From: Flammeovirga aprica JL-4
Lineage (GTDB): Bacteria; Bacteroidota; Bacteroidia; Cytophagales; Flammeovirgaceae
DNA: 64,000 nt
NCBI RefSeq assembly: GCF_012844305.1
Contig: NZ_JABANE010000004.1
Location: forward strand, 62,001 to 126,000
Direction of reading: 5' to 3'
Under the pieces are notes generated by a model. That model saw nothing but the letters and a program-made list of their open reading frames with translations, made no database searches and was not told where the DNA came from. The translations under genes were made by a program, and so were the position numbers. Shown here piece after piece: positions 1 through 11,000 of this stretch (positions within the stretch are counted from its first letter, which is position 1; each line of letters opens with the position of its first letter).

Positions 1-133
1 CTTCTGTGAGTTCCATCTGAAGCTTGTCGATACTTCTTTCAGCACTCTTAAGGATTTTTGGATCAGTTGGGTCGTTTGATAATCCACTGAACAATAAACT
101 ATACACCACAAAAAATAAGGTCGCTAACTTCAT
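1..133 (-). CDS. Secreted protein, N-terminal fragment (cut by window edge)
   Basis: An open frame starts with ATG at 133 and runs off the left edge, giving 44 codons. It begins with a lysine followed by a hydrophobic stretch (LATLFFVVYSLLFSG), consistent with a signal peptide, then a polar region containing NDPTDPK and ERSIDKLQ. It lies 59 bases downstream of the GH88 gene on the same strand, so it is probably the next gene of the glycosaminoglycan operon. Too little is visible to name a family; a secreted hydrolase or sulfatase would fit the context, but that is a guess. Confidence 0.55.
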   Translation of the reverse strand, partial: MKLATLFFVVYSLLFSGLSNDPTDPKILKSAERSIDKLQMELTE

Positions 134-192
134 GTCTGTCTTGATTTGGTAAAAAAATGATTAAAAAATGTTTTGTCAGAATGTTATTATTC

Positions 193-1443
193 TTAGAATA
201 AGGATGACAGGTTCTTCGTCCCTGATTTCAGGTTTTTACTTCTCTGCAAAGCTTCCAATAGATAGTAATCACCATAATTCAATGGAGCGTCAACTTCTCT
301 ACGGTTAGGCCAGTTGCCTGTACAATGCTTTAAAAGAAAATAACCGTTTTCTCCTTCCTGTGCTAAATACGTATCGCTACTCAAAGAAGCAAGGCTTTTT
401 TCGGCAAATGTAATATAAGAGTCCGATAAGTCATTTTCTACATAAGTTGACAACTCGTACAAGGCCGAAGCAACAATCGCTGCCGCAGAAGCATCTCTTT
501 CCGCATTTGGAATATTAGGCGCGTGGAAATCCCAATACGGAACTAGATCTTCTGTAAGAATAGGATGATTCATATAATACTTCGCTATATTTTTCGCTTG
601 TTCCAAAAAGCGATTGTCTTTGGTGAAACGATAGCACAAAGTATAACCATACAGTCCCCATGCTTGTCCTCTTGCCCATTCTGATGTATCTGAAAAGCCC
701 TGGAAAGTACCTTTATCTCTTATATCTCCATTTTCTGGATTGTAGTCTACCACATGATAGGTACTGTAGTTTCTTCTGAAATGATGCTCCATTGTGGTCA
801 ATGCGTGTTGGTTCGCAACGTCTGCATATTTCTGATCACCCGTTTCTTGAGTAGCCCAGTACAGCAGTTCCAAATTCATCATATTGTCAATGATCACAGG
901 GTGTTCCCAATCCAATCCTCTGTTTTGAGAAGGATCTTTGTGCCAATCCCATGAGCGTATTGTTCCTGTTTCCGGTACGAAACGGCTCATAAGGCTTTCC
1001 GCTGACTTCAATAAAATCTCTTTATAATCTTCTTTTTGTGTCAGTCTGTAGGCTGTACCATAACTACAATACATCATAAAACCGATGTCATGTGTATTTT
1101 TGGCGTATTGTATTTCCTCCAATTCTTTTAAGCGTTGCTCTGCTTTTTCTTTCCAAAGCTTATCGCCTGTCAACTCATACATAAACCAAAGTGAGCCTGG
1201 AAAAAATCCACTGGTCCAATCTCTAGGCTTTACGTAATCCACACTTCCATCTTTATGCAAAGATCTTGGAAATAATTTTTTAGGAGTTAATGAATCCGAA
1301 AGACTCAGCTGTACGCTTGCCACTGAAATTACTTTATCGTGTAAGTCCACTGGAAGTTCTTTTTGTTCTTGTGGCTGACATGAAATTGCTCCTGCTAAGA
1401 GTAATGTTCCTAAGGCCTTTTCTAGTATTGTTTTGTAAATCAT
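193..1443 (-). CDS. GH88 unsaturated glucuronyl hydrolase (lipoprotein)
   Basis: This 416-residue protein is a glycoside hydrolase family 88 member. The family hydrates the 4,5-double bond of unsaturated uronic acids left by polysaccharide lyases, releasing 4-deoxy-5-keto-uronate and an amino sugar. The two conserved acidic residues appear as D119 in NTHDIGFMM and D186 in VIIDNMMNLELLYWA, matching the known catalytic aspartates of the family. Other family signatures include RDWTSGFFPGSLWF and SEWARGQAWGLYGY. The N-terminus has a hydrophobic stretch ending in AISC (Cys22), so it is probably a lipoprotein. It lies downstream of a PL8 lyase on the same strand, and its product would feed the KduI/KduD pathway at 21-23 kb. 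Length is typical. Confidence 0.9.
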   Translation of the reverse strand: MIYKTILEKALGTLLLAGAISCQPQEQKELPVDLHDKVISVASVQLSLSDSLTPKKLFPRSLHKDGSVDYVKPRDWTSGFFPGSLWFMYELTGDKLWKEKAEQRLKELEEIQYAKNTHDIGFMMYCSYGTAYRLTQKEDYKEILLKSAESLMSRFVPETGTIRSWDWHKDPSQNRGLDWEHPVIIDNMMNLELLYWATQETGDQKYADVANQHALTTMEHHFRRNYSTYHVVDYNPENGDIRDKGTFQGFSDTSEWARGQAWGLYGYTLCYRFTKDNRFLEQAKNIAKYYMNHPILTEDLVPYWDFHAPNIPNAERDASAAAIVASALYELSTYVENDLSDSYITFAEKSLASLSSDTYLAQEGENGYFLLKHCTGNWPNRREVDAPLNYGDYYLLEALQRSKNLKSGTKNLSSLF

Positions 1444-1737
1444 AATTTTTCAATTGAGGTACAAGAGATTCTTCTTATTAAGAAAAAAACTTTATTCAAT
1501 TCAAGGACATTGGTATATACTAATCAAGTATGCTTTATTAGCATTTTTATTTTGTTATTCTTTTAATTAAAAATAAGTAGTCAAACATCATTTGTTACAG
1601 AAGGTTGGAAGAGCCAACCCTAGATCATTACTCGAAATTTTGATTTTTCTTGGGACATTTAAAAACTGAAAGGATATATAAAGATTTACAGATTACAAAC
1701 AACCAATAATAAAGTAAAAAGTATTTCTATCTATTTT
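1444..1737. other. Intergenic gap, no gene seen
   Basis: These 294 bases between the GH88 and short PL8 genes are AT-rich with stops in all frames and no convincing hairpin. A separate promoter for the GH88 gene is possible but I cannot point to one. Confidence 0.5.
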
Positions 1738-4197
1738 CTATTTTTTTATCAACGTCATATCTACAGTAGCTGCATCTAGAACCTCTAAATCCAAAAGTGT
1801 GTTACCTTCTTTGTATGATATTTTTACGTTGCTATTATTTACAGAAAGATACCATTCACCTTTTAAAGTTATTTGTAAATTCTGGGTAGTACTTTCTGTA
1901 TAAAGATGTTGCATACTTTTTATTTGAGAATAAGAAAGCGTTTCATTTTTAGGAATCCACCCAAGGTCTGGATTTGTAGCTACTAAATGAAGTTTGTGGT
2001 CATCCTCTTCTGTCATTATCATACAAGCTTCATCCACTGATAAAATATGATTCAAGCCTTCACCAGCTTGAAAAAATGCATAACCTAAACTAGTTTTATA
2101 CTGAACAATATGAGCTGTTTTATTCTTTTGTAAAACCTTATAATACTGGTCTTTATTTTTTGACATCTTTATTATTTTGCTATCCTTGTCATCTAATAAA
2201 ATTATAAATTCATAACCTAAGTCTTTGCCTAATTCGTGTTCTATCCAAGCAGTAGCAAATCTCCCTTTTTTTAATTGTCCTCCTCTATCACCAGCAAATG
2301 TTTGTTCTCCATAAGTCATTTTTACATTCCCATTCGGTATAAAATAACTATTACCATCATTTAATGTTACCCATGTATTACTTTTATTTTCTTGCAATGC
2401 TATAGGTTTTTTACCATTAAAACTTAGTTTACCATTTTTAACTAACAAAGAAGATTGAAAAAGAGTAGTTTGTAGTTTTTGTTTTTCAAATTTCCCACTA
2501 AAATTTGAACCCAATGCAATCACCAAATCATCAAACATGAAAACGGAAATATTACCTTGTACTCCAAAGTCATTCAACCCTTGATGCTTAACTGCAAAAA
2601 GACCATTATTTTTTAAATTAACTCCCCCTAAAACATACTCTTTCGAATAATAAGGCTCCTTCTTTCCTTGGTTTTCTAAAGATATATTATAATTTGTTAC
2701 TCCTGGTATTTTAGTATAATCCCACCCCTTTGGACTAAAGCCCGTATGGTTATTTTTACCAAATACAAACAATGCTCCTGAAGAAAAATGGTGTCCATGA
2801 TTATTCTGCTTTATACCGGCTACTTCACCATATTTAATATACTTACTCTGACCTTTTAATGATACCGAAACATCATTGTAATAATGTATCGAAGTTCCAC
2901 TGTAAGGAAAAAATGTATTATAATTCCCTAAATCTAAAGTTTTACCTTGTTCCCTCACTCCTTTATTAAAAGACATTGCTTCTCCTATGTATTTAAAAGA
3001 GAGTTTTTCTTTTGAATTGATCTGAGAATAAATGTGTTTGAATGTTTCAAGATATTTTATTTTTCCAGTAGCCTGATACATTAAATAGTAGTAAGGGCTA
3101 AAATTTTCTAAGAATGTATAGTTGTTAGGAAAACGTCCTGTTAACCCCAAATGTATTTTATTATTAGGTGCAAAATAGATTAATTTATCAAAAGCATTTT
3201 CTATAACAGCTATACTTTTAGGTGACAAACTATACTCTGTCCCTTTTAGTAAATATAGTAGTAAAGCAGCGTCTTGATAAGTTGAAGAACTATAGGCTGC
3301 CATGTATGACATTTTATGGTGATACCCAGAACCATCGGGTTTAAACGTATCTGCCCAACCTGGTGCATAACTAATACACTTTTTCATATAACGTAAAAAG
3401 TGTTGCATATGTACATTTTGCTTTTCTCGGTCAGGCTCTAATAAAATGTAAGGCAAATAAAGTCGTGTTAACTTTCTAAATCCATCTGAATTAAAACCCT
3501 TGAATTGAAAACCAGGGTGCGTAATACCATTAATTTCTGGAAACCAGATTCTAGCCACCCACTTAACCATCTCAAACTCCCGACTATATCTATTACTCTT
3601 TTTTAGTTCATTTTCAAGTATCAAAACTGCATCTACATATGAAGATGCTTGATTATAAATAGTTCCTCCTAACCCTACAAAACCTAATTCATCGAGCTCT
3701 TTCCAGATAGCCAATATTTGATCTCCTTCTACTTTCATTGTATGAAGGTTAACTCCTGCTTTCCATCCATTCCTATTCATATAATCAAAAGTTGCAATAA
3801 TGTAATCTAAAAACGCTTGATTGTTATAATATGGATTGAGAATAGTTTCTGAACTCGGTAATTTGTATACCTGTGCAAAAACATAAACAGCTGAAATAAA
3901 TTTTCGTATTCTCACCTGAGCCTTTCTATTACTTCCATTTTTTAACTCTGAAATTTTGAATAAAACCTCTTTCTTTAACTCCTTATCTATTTGTTTTTTT
4001 ACTTTATCTACCTTTGCTAATACGTTTTGTAATTGATAATCATAAAATGGTTCAGAAGTTAAACTACTATTTCCAACTTTCCACTTTATTAGTTTTTCTT
4101 TGATAGCTTCTGTATCTGGATTGGCATTTATTGTACCTGTCAACAACACAAATACTAATATAAAAGTAGTATACAATTTCACGTTAATTTTATTCAT
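1738..4197 (-). CDS. PL8 family lyase, short form (chondroitinase ABC-like)
   Basis: An 819-residue secreted protein (signal peptide ending near TGTINA) with the PL8 alpha-toroid plus beta-sandwich layout. The catalytic set of chondroitinase ABC can be placed: His294 in YHHKMSYMAAY, Tyr302, Arg355 in LTGRFPNNY and Glu458 in YGEVAG. Downstream come the family blocks GWDYTKIPGV, a degenerate lyase loop, and AWIEHELGKDLGYEFIILLD. Compared with the two long PL8 proteins at 28.2-34.5 kb it lacks about 170-200 N-terminal residues that form a carbohydrate-binding-like jelly roll in chondroitinase ABC. It should cleave chondroitin-type glycosaminoglycans by beta-elimination; the exact substrate cannot be read from sequence. 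It lies in the SusCD operon, between the esterase and GH88 genes. Confidence 0.85.
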   Translation of the reverse strand: MNKINVKLYTTFILVFVLLTGTINANPDTEAIKEKLIKWKVGNSSLTSEPFYDYQLQNVLAKVDKVKKQIDKELKKEVLFKISELKNGSNRKAQVRIRKFISAVYVFAQVYKLPSSETILNPYYNNQAFLDYIIATFDYMNRNGWKAGVNLHTMKVEGDQILAIWKELDELGFVGLGGTIYNQASSYVDAVLILENELKKSNRYSREFEMVKWVARIWFPEINGITHPGFQFKGFNSDGFRKLTRLYLPYILLEPDREKQNVHMQHFLRYMKKCISYAPGWADTFKPDGSGYHHKMSYMAAYSSSTYQDAALLLYLLKGTEYSLSPKSIAVIENAFDKLIYFAPNNKIHLGLTGRFPNNYTFLENFSPYYYLMYQATGKIKYLETFKHIYSQINSKEKLSFKYIGEAMSFNKGVREQGKTLDLGNYNTFFPYSGTSIHYYNDVSVSLKGQSKYIKYGEVAGIKQNNHGHHFSSGALFVFGKNNHTGFSPKGWDYTKIPGVTNYNISLENQGKKEPYYSKEYVLGGVNLKNNGLFAVKHQGLNDFGVQGNISVFMFDDLVIALGSNFSGKFEKQKLQTTLFQSSLLVKNGKLSFNGKKPIALQENKSNTWVTLNDGNSYFIPNGNVKMTYGEQTFAGDRGGQLKKGRFATAWIEHELGKDLGYEFIILLDDKDSKIIKMSKNKDQYYKVLQKNKTAHIVQYKTSLGYAFFQAGEGLNHILSVDEACMIMTEEDDHKLHLVATNPDLGWIPKNETLSYSQIKSMQHLYTESTTQNLQITLKGEWYLSVNNSNVKISYKEGNTLLDLEVLDAATVDMTLIKK

Positions 4198-4475
4198 AAG
4201 TTTAGTTTAAAAACAAAAACATTATTGTTTAGATCTTAAAATATTTGGATTATAAATCATTAAAAACAACACCTTTAATTAAAGACAAGGAACAATCCCA
4301 TATACTTTTTCCCAAAAAAGATAGGTTTTCTGAATTTAGACTACAACATTCAAAAAAAAACTAATGAATAATAGAATTAATAGGTAAAACACGGATGTAT
4401 AGTCCTTATTAGATATTGTTTGATTTACAAATAATAAAGGATTGTAAGATTATATTTTGGAAACCTCGATTGTTA

Positions 4476-5324
4476 CTAATTAAGTAATGGAGGAAGGTCT
4501 GTTAAATACCCCTCTTGTTTTAAAAATTTATTTGTTTCATTAAGTGTTTCATTATAAAAGTGAAGGTCTTCTTTATTGTAATTGAAGAAGCCATGTTTTC
4601 CTCCTTCGTATATTTTTAATACACAAGTACTCTTAACTTTCTGCATGACATGTTGATAATATTCAACAGTGGTTACTGGTATTAAATGGTCTTTTGTCCC
4701 TAAGAAAATAATGGTTGGAGGAGCTCCTTTTACGATGTTATGAAGAGGTGAGAAGTTTTTATACTCCATACTTACTCTATCAAATCCATAACCGCCTGGA
4801 CCGTTATCAATTACTGGATTGAAAAGTACCAAAGCATTGGGTTTACAGCTGATAGACAAATCGTCATTTGAGTCATCATAACCTTCTACTAATGCTGTAG
4901 CGGCGGCTAAATGACCTCCGGCTGATCCTCCTGATGCTATTAATCTATCTGAATCGATTTGAAATTCCTTTGCATTTTTTCTAATAAAACGAACTGCTGA
5001 TTTTGCATCTGCAAGTGATTGGAAAGGGGTTGAGTTATTGCTTTTTTCAACTCTATAATCAGCAAGAAAACATACTATACCTTTGTCTGCATAGTATTGA
5101 GCATGTTGTATAAATTGGCTTCGACTCCCTGACTTCCATCCTCCTCCGAAAAAGAAAACCATTGCTGGGTATTTTTCTTTTTTCTCCATCTTTTTGGGAG
5201 TGTGGATTTCAATATAAAAATCAATGGAATCAATGCTTTTGTAAATGATTTTTTCTTGTGCTACGATCTCAAAAGAGCACAGTAGTAGTATATATAGAGA
5301 TAGATGGCTTATTATTCGTTTCAT
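4476..5324 (-). CDS. Secreted alpha/beta-hydrolase (carbohydrate esterase-like)
   Basis: A 282-residue protein with a signal peptide (cleavage near IVAQ). It has the oxyanion motif FFFGGGWKSGS, nucleophile elbow SGGSAGGHLAA (Ser134), acid Asp212 in LGTKDHLIP and His244 in GGKHGFFN, so all three catalytic residues of a serine hydrolase are present. The fold type is that of acetyl-xylan and feruloyl esterases and other small esterases (the BD-FAE/Aes group). In this operon it may remove acetyl groups from the glycan, which is inferred from context only. It lies three bases from the upstream jelly-roll gene (start 5324 versus upstream stop 5328), so the two are almost certainly co-transcribed. 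Confidence 0.8.
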   Translation of the reverse strand: MKRIISHLSLYILLLCSFEIVAQEKIIYKSIDSIDFYIEIHTPKKMEKKEKYPAMVFFFGGGWKSGSRSQFIQHAQYYADKGIVCFLADYRVEKSNNSTPFQSLADAKSAVRFIRKNAKEFQIDSDRLIASGGSAGGHLAAATALVEGYDDSNDDLSISCKPNALVLFNPVIDNGPGGYGFDRVSMEYKNFSPLHNIVKGAPPTIIFLGTKDHLIPVTTVEYYQHVMQKVKSTCVLKIYEGGKHGFFNYNKEDLHFYNETLNETNKFLKQEGYLTDLPPLLN

Positions 5325-5327
5325 TCT

Positions 5328-6050
5328 TTAACTGCTTTTTTTCATGTAAACTTTAAAGTTTTCTATTCTCATATGATTTATCAATGTTCTAAAAGCAAAC
5401 CATCCTTCTCTATATGGGGCATCATCTTTAATATCAAAAATCAATTGATCATCTCTATAATATTGTACTTTTTCACCTTTTGCTACTAGTGTAACAGTGT
5501 ATGTTTTATTAGCAATGATCATAAATTTCTTGTCCCTTAAATCATGTTCTGGAAGAAGAGGTCTATCAAAGTTTCCATCATATCGTCGAAATCTTGTTCT
5601 TGTATTCCGGTAGCCACCAAGCCCCACATAATATCCTTGTAACTTATGATAAGTTTTGAACCATCCTGTTCTACTGCTGTGTCCAAACTGTAAATCTCCG
5701 TCGGGTTGATACGGATCTGTGAACATCCAAAAGCAATTCATATCACTGACTTCATCGTTGTCACCTCCTCCATCTACTATGGTAATATCATATTGGATCA
5801 CTACGTCTCCTTTTAACTTCTGATTGAACCAAACAGTAGCTCCCTTCGAAACATCTATATCTAATGTATTGTCTTTGAACTGTATGTTGCTTCCTTCTTT
5901 TTGTTGTATTTCTGCTACCCAATAAGTAGAATCACCAATAACATTAGAATACACTAATTCTAAATCTTCTGTCAATGAACCTCTATCTTGAAGTAAAGAT
6001 GTTGCAAATAGAAAAGCAAACAATTGGAATAATAGTGTTATTTTACTCAT
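5328..6050 (-). CDS. Secreted jelly-roll protein (DUF6250/DUF1961-like)
   Basis: A 240-residue protein with a signal peptide. It resembles the DUF6250/DUF1961 group of concanavalin-like jelly-roll proteins found in polysaccharide utilisation loci (for example the YesU type). Visible blocks are KGATVWFNQKLKGDVVIQYD, DMNCFWMFTDP, GYYVGLGGYRNTRTRFRRYDG and YREGWFAFRTLINHMRIENF. Members of related folds act as lyases or bind glycan; I cannot assign a reaction. It sits downstream of susD with a 272-base gap and just upstream of the esterase gene. The family name is given from recalled pattern, so it should be treated as moderately sure. Confidence 0.65.
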   Translation of the reverse strand: MSKITLLFQLFAFLFATSLLQDRGSLTEDLELVYSNVIGDSTYWVAEIQQKEGSNIQFKDNTLDIDVSKGATVWFNQKLKGDVVIQYDITIVDGGGDNDEVSDMNCFWMFTDPYQPDGDLQFGHSSRTGWFKTYHKLQGYYVGLGGYRNTRTRFRRYDGNFDRPLLPEHDLRDKKFMIIANKTYTVTLVAKGEKVQYYRDDQLIFDIKDDAPYREGWFAFRTLINHMRIENFKVYMKKSS

Positions 6051-6322
6051 TATTTTTTTTAGTATTGTTATTCTTATTTAAGTATTGAGATTGGGCAGTC
6101 GGATATTCAGAAATTATTATTAATAACCCGAGAAGGTGATAAAGCAACATAATTAAGATCAAACCCTCTATTATGTTGCTTTAATTATTCCTAAGTGCTG
6201 AGTGGAATGAAAAAAAATCCAATTCCACTCACTTGAAAGTTTAACTTCATATGTGCTCTTAGATTACAGAAATATCCTCTAAAAGACCACTTAACTACCT
6301 TATTAATAATACCCTATTGTTC

Positions 6323-7987
6323 TTAATAACCTGGATTTTGACGAATCTTTGGATTGACATCAATCTCCTTTTGAGGAATAGGTAACAATTCGTGTTGACC
6401 TTCTATAAAATAATCTGCAGCTACGTAAGGATATTCTTTTGTACGGCTATCAATACCGTTTTCCAACTTGGCTTTCTGAGATGTTTCACGAATTTTTTTT
6501 GCTAAAATATTCCATCTAATCAGGTCGAATTTTCTTTCACCTTCACCTACCAACTCCCAAGCTCTTTCTTGTTGTAAAGATTCCTTAAATTCTCCATAAC
6601 TCAATCCTTCAAGATCAGGTAACACTATCAAACCAGTTTTATCTGTAGCAGGTCTCGCTCGTTCTCTTACTAAATTTATACTCTCATAAGCTAAAGCTGT
6701 TGGACCTCCATTGATTTCATTCTCGGCTTCTGCCAGTAATAGTAATACATCCGAGTATCGGAGTATACACCAGTCAATACTAGTTTGGTTCCTTGAAATT
6801 AACCCTTCCTTGACCTTTCTTCTATCAAATTTTGCTGTAGTCCAATGATGATTGTTATTATCTGTTCTTGCTTCTTCAGTCCCATCTTTACCTACCCTGT
6901 ATTTTGCAATCCCTTCAGTCAATCTTACATCTTCCTCATAATAAGTATCTACAAACGGTTTCATCAATACAATTGATGCTAATCCTCTTCCAACTTCTGT
7001 ATTAGCTGCATCAATAAAAATGCCGTAGGTTGCCCCCACACCACTTGGTCTATTTAATGCAAAGTTAAACTGGATATTAAACATGGTTTCTGATGGATTG
7101 AACTCACCTAAATGCAAATCATTAAAAATTTCAATAAAGTCATCTAACAAAAAGTGTTCAGCAGAATTTTTAACCTTCAAAGCATATGTTGACGCCTCCT
7201 TCCATTTTTCATTATTTCTTACTGGATAACCTGCCCAAAATGCATATATTTTCGCTAACATTCCTTGTACAGTGGTTTTTCCAATTCTTCCATCATGATT
7301 AATTTCTGAATAGTACGGAATATAAGCTTCCGCTTCTTTCATATCTTTTTCAATCTGTTTATACACTAATTGTGATGGAGTGCGTGTAGTGCCCGTCCAT
7401 CCTTCATAAGTAGTTGTAGGTTCTGTTATCAAAGGAATATCACCCCACATTCTTACTAAATTAAAATACATAAAACCTCTCAGGAATAACCCCTCACCCA
7501 ACGACCTTGCAATAGATAAACTGTCTGTTACCGTTAGCCTTTCATTGATACTATTTACATAGTTTCCTGCATCATCCACTTGGTTTTTTGCAAGAAGTTC
7601 TCTACCACTTTGAATAACCCAATTGGCTCTTGTGATACCCTGATAGTGCTCCTTCCATGTTTCTTGCACGGATCTATTGAATGGTGTTACACCATAGTGA
7701 GCAATTCTTCGTCTGTCGTTGTTGAGACCTGTTGCTCTCTCTTGGGCCAAGTCCGTGTCAGCTTCACCAAATACATAAGCCATCTGCCCCCCATACATAT
7801 TGCCATTTGATCCGCCTGCCAATGCATTATAAATACCATTTACGCCCATTTCCATCTGCTGAGAACTGTTATAGAACTCTTCTGCGATAAAACGATCTTT
7901 TACTTCTACTTCTAGAAAATTATCACAAGAAACTGTTCCGGTGATCACTAATACTCCAAATAGAATTTTATAAATAATTGATTTCAT
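6323..7987 (-). CDS. susD: SusD/RagB family glycan-binding lipoprotein
   Basis: A 554-residue SusD homologue. It has a lipoprotein signal ending VITGTVSC followed by DNFLEVE, the usual SusD start. The C-terminal part has the RagB/SusD blocks IDWCILRYSDVLLLLAEAENE, LQQERAWELVGEGERKFDLIRW and a final IPQKEIDVNPKIRQNPGY. SusD proteins cover the SusC channel from outside and hand oligosaccharides to it. The start is 18 bases after the SusC stop, the standard pairing. By operon content the ligand is probably a glycosaminoglycan oligosaccharide. Confidence 0.95.
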   Translation of the reverse strand: MKSIIYKILFGVLVITGTVSCDNFLEVEVKDRFIAEEFYNSSQQMEMGVNGIYNALAGGSNGNMYGGQMAYVFGEADTDLAQERATGLNNDRRRIAHYGVTPFNRSVQETWKEHYQGITRANWVIQSGRELLAKNQVDDAGNYVNSINERLTVTDSLSIARSLGEGLFLRGFMYFNLVRMWGDIPLITEPTTTYEGWTGTTRTPSQLVYKQIEKDMKEAEAYIPYYSEINHDGRIGKTTVQGMLAKIYAFWAGYPVRNNEKWKEASTYALKVKNSAEHFLLDDFIEIFNDLHLGEFNPSETMFNIQFNFALNRPSGVGATYGIFIDAANTEVGRGLASIVLMKPFVDTYYEEDVRLTEGIAKYRVGKDGTEEARTDNNNHHWTTAKFDRRKVKEGLISRNQTSIDWCILRYSDVLLLLAEAENEINGGPTALAYESINLVRERARPATDKTGLIVLPDLEGLSYGEFKESLQQERAWELVGEGERKFDLIRWNILAKKIRETSQKAKLENGIDSRTKEYPYVAADYFIEGQHELLPIPQKEIDVNPKIRQNPGY

Positions 7988-8005
7988 AAATCACTGTTAT
8001 TAAAA

Positions 8006-11000
8006 TTAAAAAGTAACATTAAGCCCCAATGTATAGCGCTTTGAAACAGGATAGGCCCCCCAATCGACACCTGCCGTAGTAGCATGACCTCTTGTATTAA
8101 CATCAGGGTTCATACCTGAATAGTTAGTCCATGTAAATACATTCTGCAAAGAAGTGTATAGTCTTAATCGTTGTATATAAACCCTCTCAGAAATTTTCTT
8201 TGGTAATGTGTAACCTAAAGTTATATTTTCTAGTCTAATAAATGATCCATCTTCTACATATCGGTCCGTCAATTTATCATCTCTAGCATCTGTACTTCTG
8301 ATATTAGTATTTGGGTTTTCTGGTGTCCATCTATTAGCAACATCAACATGTTTATTATAAGATTGCTGAACAGAAGGGTCAGATGTTACCAAACGAGTGG
8401 CATTCAAAATGTCATGTCCTATTTGATAGCGGAAGAAAATACTAAAGTCGATGTTTTTATAAGTCAATGAGTTATTAAACCCACCGAAGAAATCAGGAAG
8501 TGCATTACCAATCACAGTCATATCATTGTCGTCAATCACATTATCACCATTCAAGTCTTTATATTTTTCATATCCTGGTTGTACTTGAGCGATTGATGCT
8601 ATCCCTGGCACGCCTTCTTTTAGTTCATATTTCTGCGTATTATGATTGTATGTAAAGTCATCCTGCTGATATAAACCATCATGCCTAAAACCCCACATCT
8701 GTCCGATTGGTTGTCCCACTTGAGCAATGTAGTTATTTGCTGGATAGTTACTACTAAAAGAAGCATAAAAAAACATTCTGTCTTCTCCAGACAATGCCAT
8801 TACTTGGTTATTAATAGTAGTAAAGTTGAATGTTGTTTCCCATTTGAAGTCTTTCTTGGCTATGTTAACCGATGAAATAGATAATTCTATACCATCATTA
8901 CGTACTGTTCCCACGTTTTTATAAACATCACCTACGCCACCCCAATAATAAGGTTGTTGCGCTTTAAGTAAAAGGTCTTTGTTGGTCTTTCTATACCAAT
9001 CTGCAGTAACTGTGATACGATCTTGAAAAAAACCCGCATCTAGACCAATATTTATTTGCTCAGAAGTTTCCCATGTTAGATTTGGATTAGCAACATTTGA
9101 AACTCCTACTCCAGGAGCGATTGCTCCGTTAATAATTGCATTTGAAACTTCACCTAATTGAGTAACTGATTGAAAATCTGGAATATTATCATTACCATTC
9201 TGACCCCAAGAAGCTCTTATTTTTAAATTAGAAAAAATATTTAAATCTTGTATAAACTGTTCGTCTCCTGCTCTCCATGCCACTGAAAGGGCAGGAAAAG
9301 TGCCCCATTTGTTTGTGAATTTTGAAGAACCATCAGCACGAATAACACCATTTATTATATACTTATTTTTGAAAGAATAATTAAACCTCGCAAAACCAGA
9401 CATTCTTCTATAATCCAAGTAACTTGAAATTGGAGCTTCTAATACTGTACCATAATCAAGCCCCCATCTTCCAAGACCATCTGTAGGCAACCCTTTTGAT
9501 CCCGTTTGCATGGACTGTATAGTACGTTGCTCGAATTCTGCACCAATCACCATAGATATTTTATGATTATTGAAGGTATTTGCATAATTCATATAGTTAG
9601 AATTAAACCAAGTCGCTTGTTTTTGATCTGTTACAGAACCATAAGGTCCATTATTAAACCCTTGACGTGTTTTTTGTTTATAGAAAAGTATATCTTCTCT
9701 GTTGAGTAATCTAATTCCTGCTCTGGAATTAAAATGAAGTTTTTTTGTGAAGTCAATCTTCACTCCTCCATTAAATATCAGCTGATCTCTTTTTTGTTCT
9801 TGTTGAGTATTTTCAACAGAAATAATAGGATTAAAAAGTACATTACCACTTTCATCTTCTCGAGCAGGGTCAACAAATTGCGTTTTCAGTTCTTCATCTG
9901 TGACCATATTTCCTCCGGTTGGTCTGTAAGAAGCAATTTGGTAAAGTTGATTAAAACGATCTGAATTTCCAGATGTACCCACACCATGTTTTACTGAAGC
10001 AGTATACGCTACATCTGCATCAACTTTCAACCATTTCTTTTGCTGTGAATTTATTTTAAGCCTTAAATTATTTCTCTTAAAACCACTATTTACAAATAGT
10101 CCTTTTTCATCAAAAAAGCCATATGAAAACCTATATCTTGTCTTCTTTGTTCCCCCGGATGCAGTAATATTATGAGACTGTAGAGAAGTGGGTTTAAATA
10201 CCTCGTTTTGCCAATCGATACCATCATAACCAATATAATCATTTAGTGTTTGGAAACGATAAGGAACACCATTCTCATCTACTCCTTCTTGGAAATACTG
10301 ACGGTTTGATTCAGAGTCTTGAGTATCAAGCTGGTATTTAACAAAATCATAAGGCTTCATCATACTTAAACGACCATCCATTTCATTACGGCCAATTTTT
10401 ATATCATAAGTGACAGATAGTTTCTCACCATCATCCAAACCTCCTTTTGTCGTAATCAGCACTACTCCATTTGCACCTCTTGAACCATAAATTGCCGTAG
10501 CAGAAGCATCTTTTAAGACCTCAATTGATTTAATATCATTGGGATCTATACTGTCCATCCCCCCATCATAAGGAAAACCATCTACTACATATAAAGGGGT
10601 ATTGCCTTGCGTAATTGAACCCATTCCTCTAACAGAAATATTTACAGCTCCACCTGGCTCCCCGTCAGTAGTAGACACCGCAACACCAGCAACTCTTCCA
10701 GAAAGCATTTGTTCTACATTGGAGCTAACGCTTTTAGTAGCTTCCGTCATATCTACAGGTGACATCGCAGTTGATACTTCTCTTTTTTCAACCTCTCCAT
10801 AACCAATGACAATCACTTCATTTAGTTCATTGATATCTTCTTCCATAGTAACATCAATTGTGGTGTTTTTACCTACAGTAAATGTTTTATCAACTAACCC
10901 GATAAAACTGAAAACTAACACATTCCCTTCTGTTACTTTCAATTGATAATCACCATCAAAATTTGTTACAGTTCCTATGGTAGTTCCTTGAATCCTCACT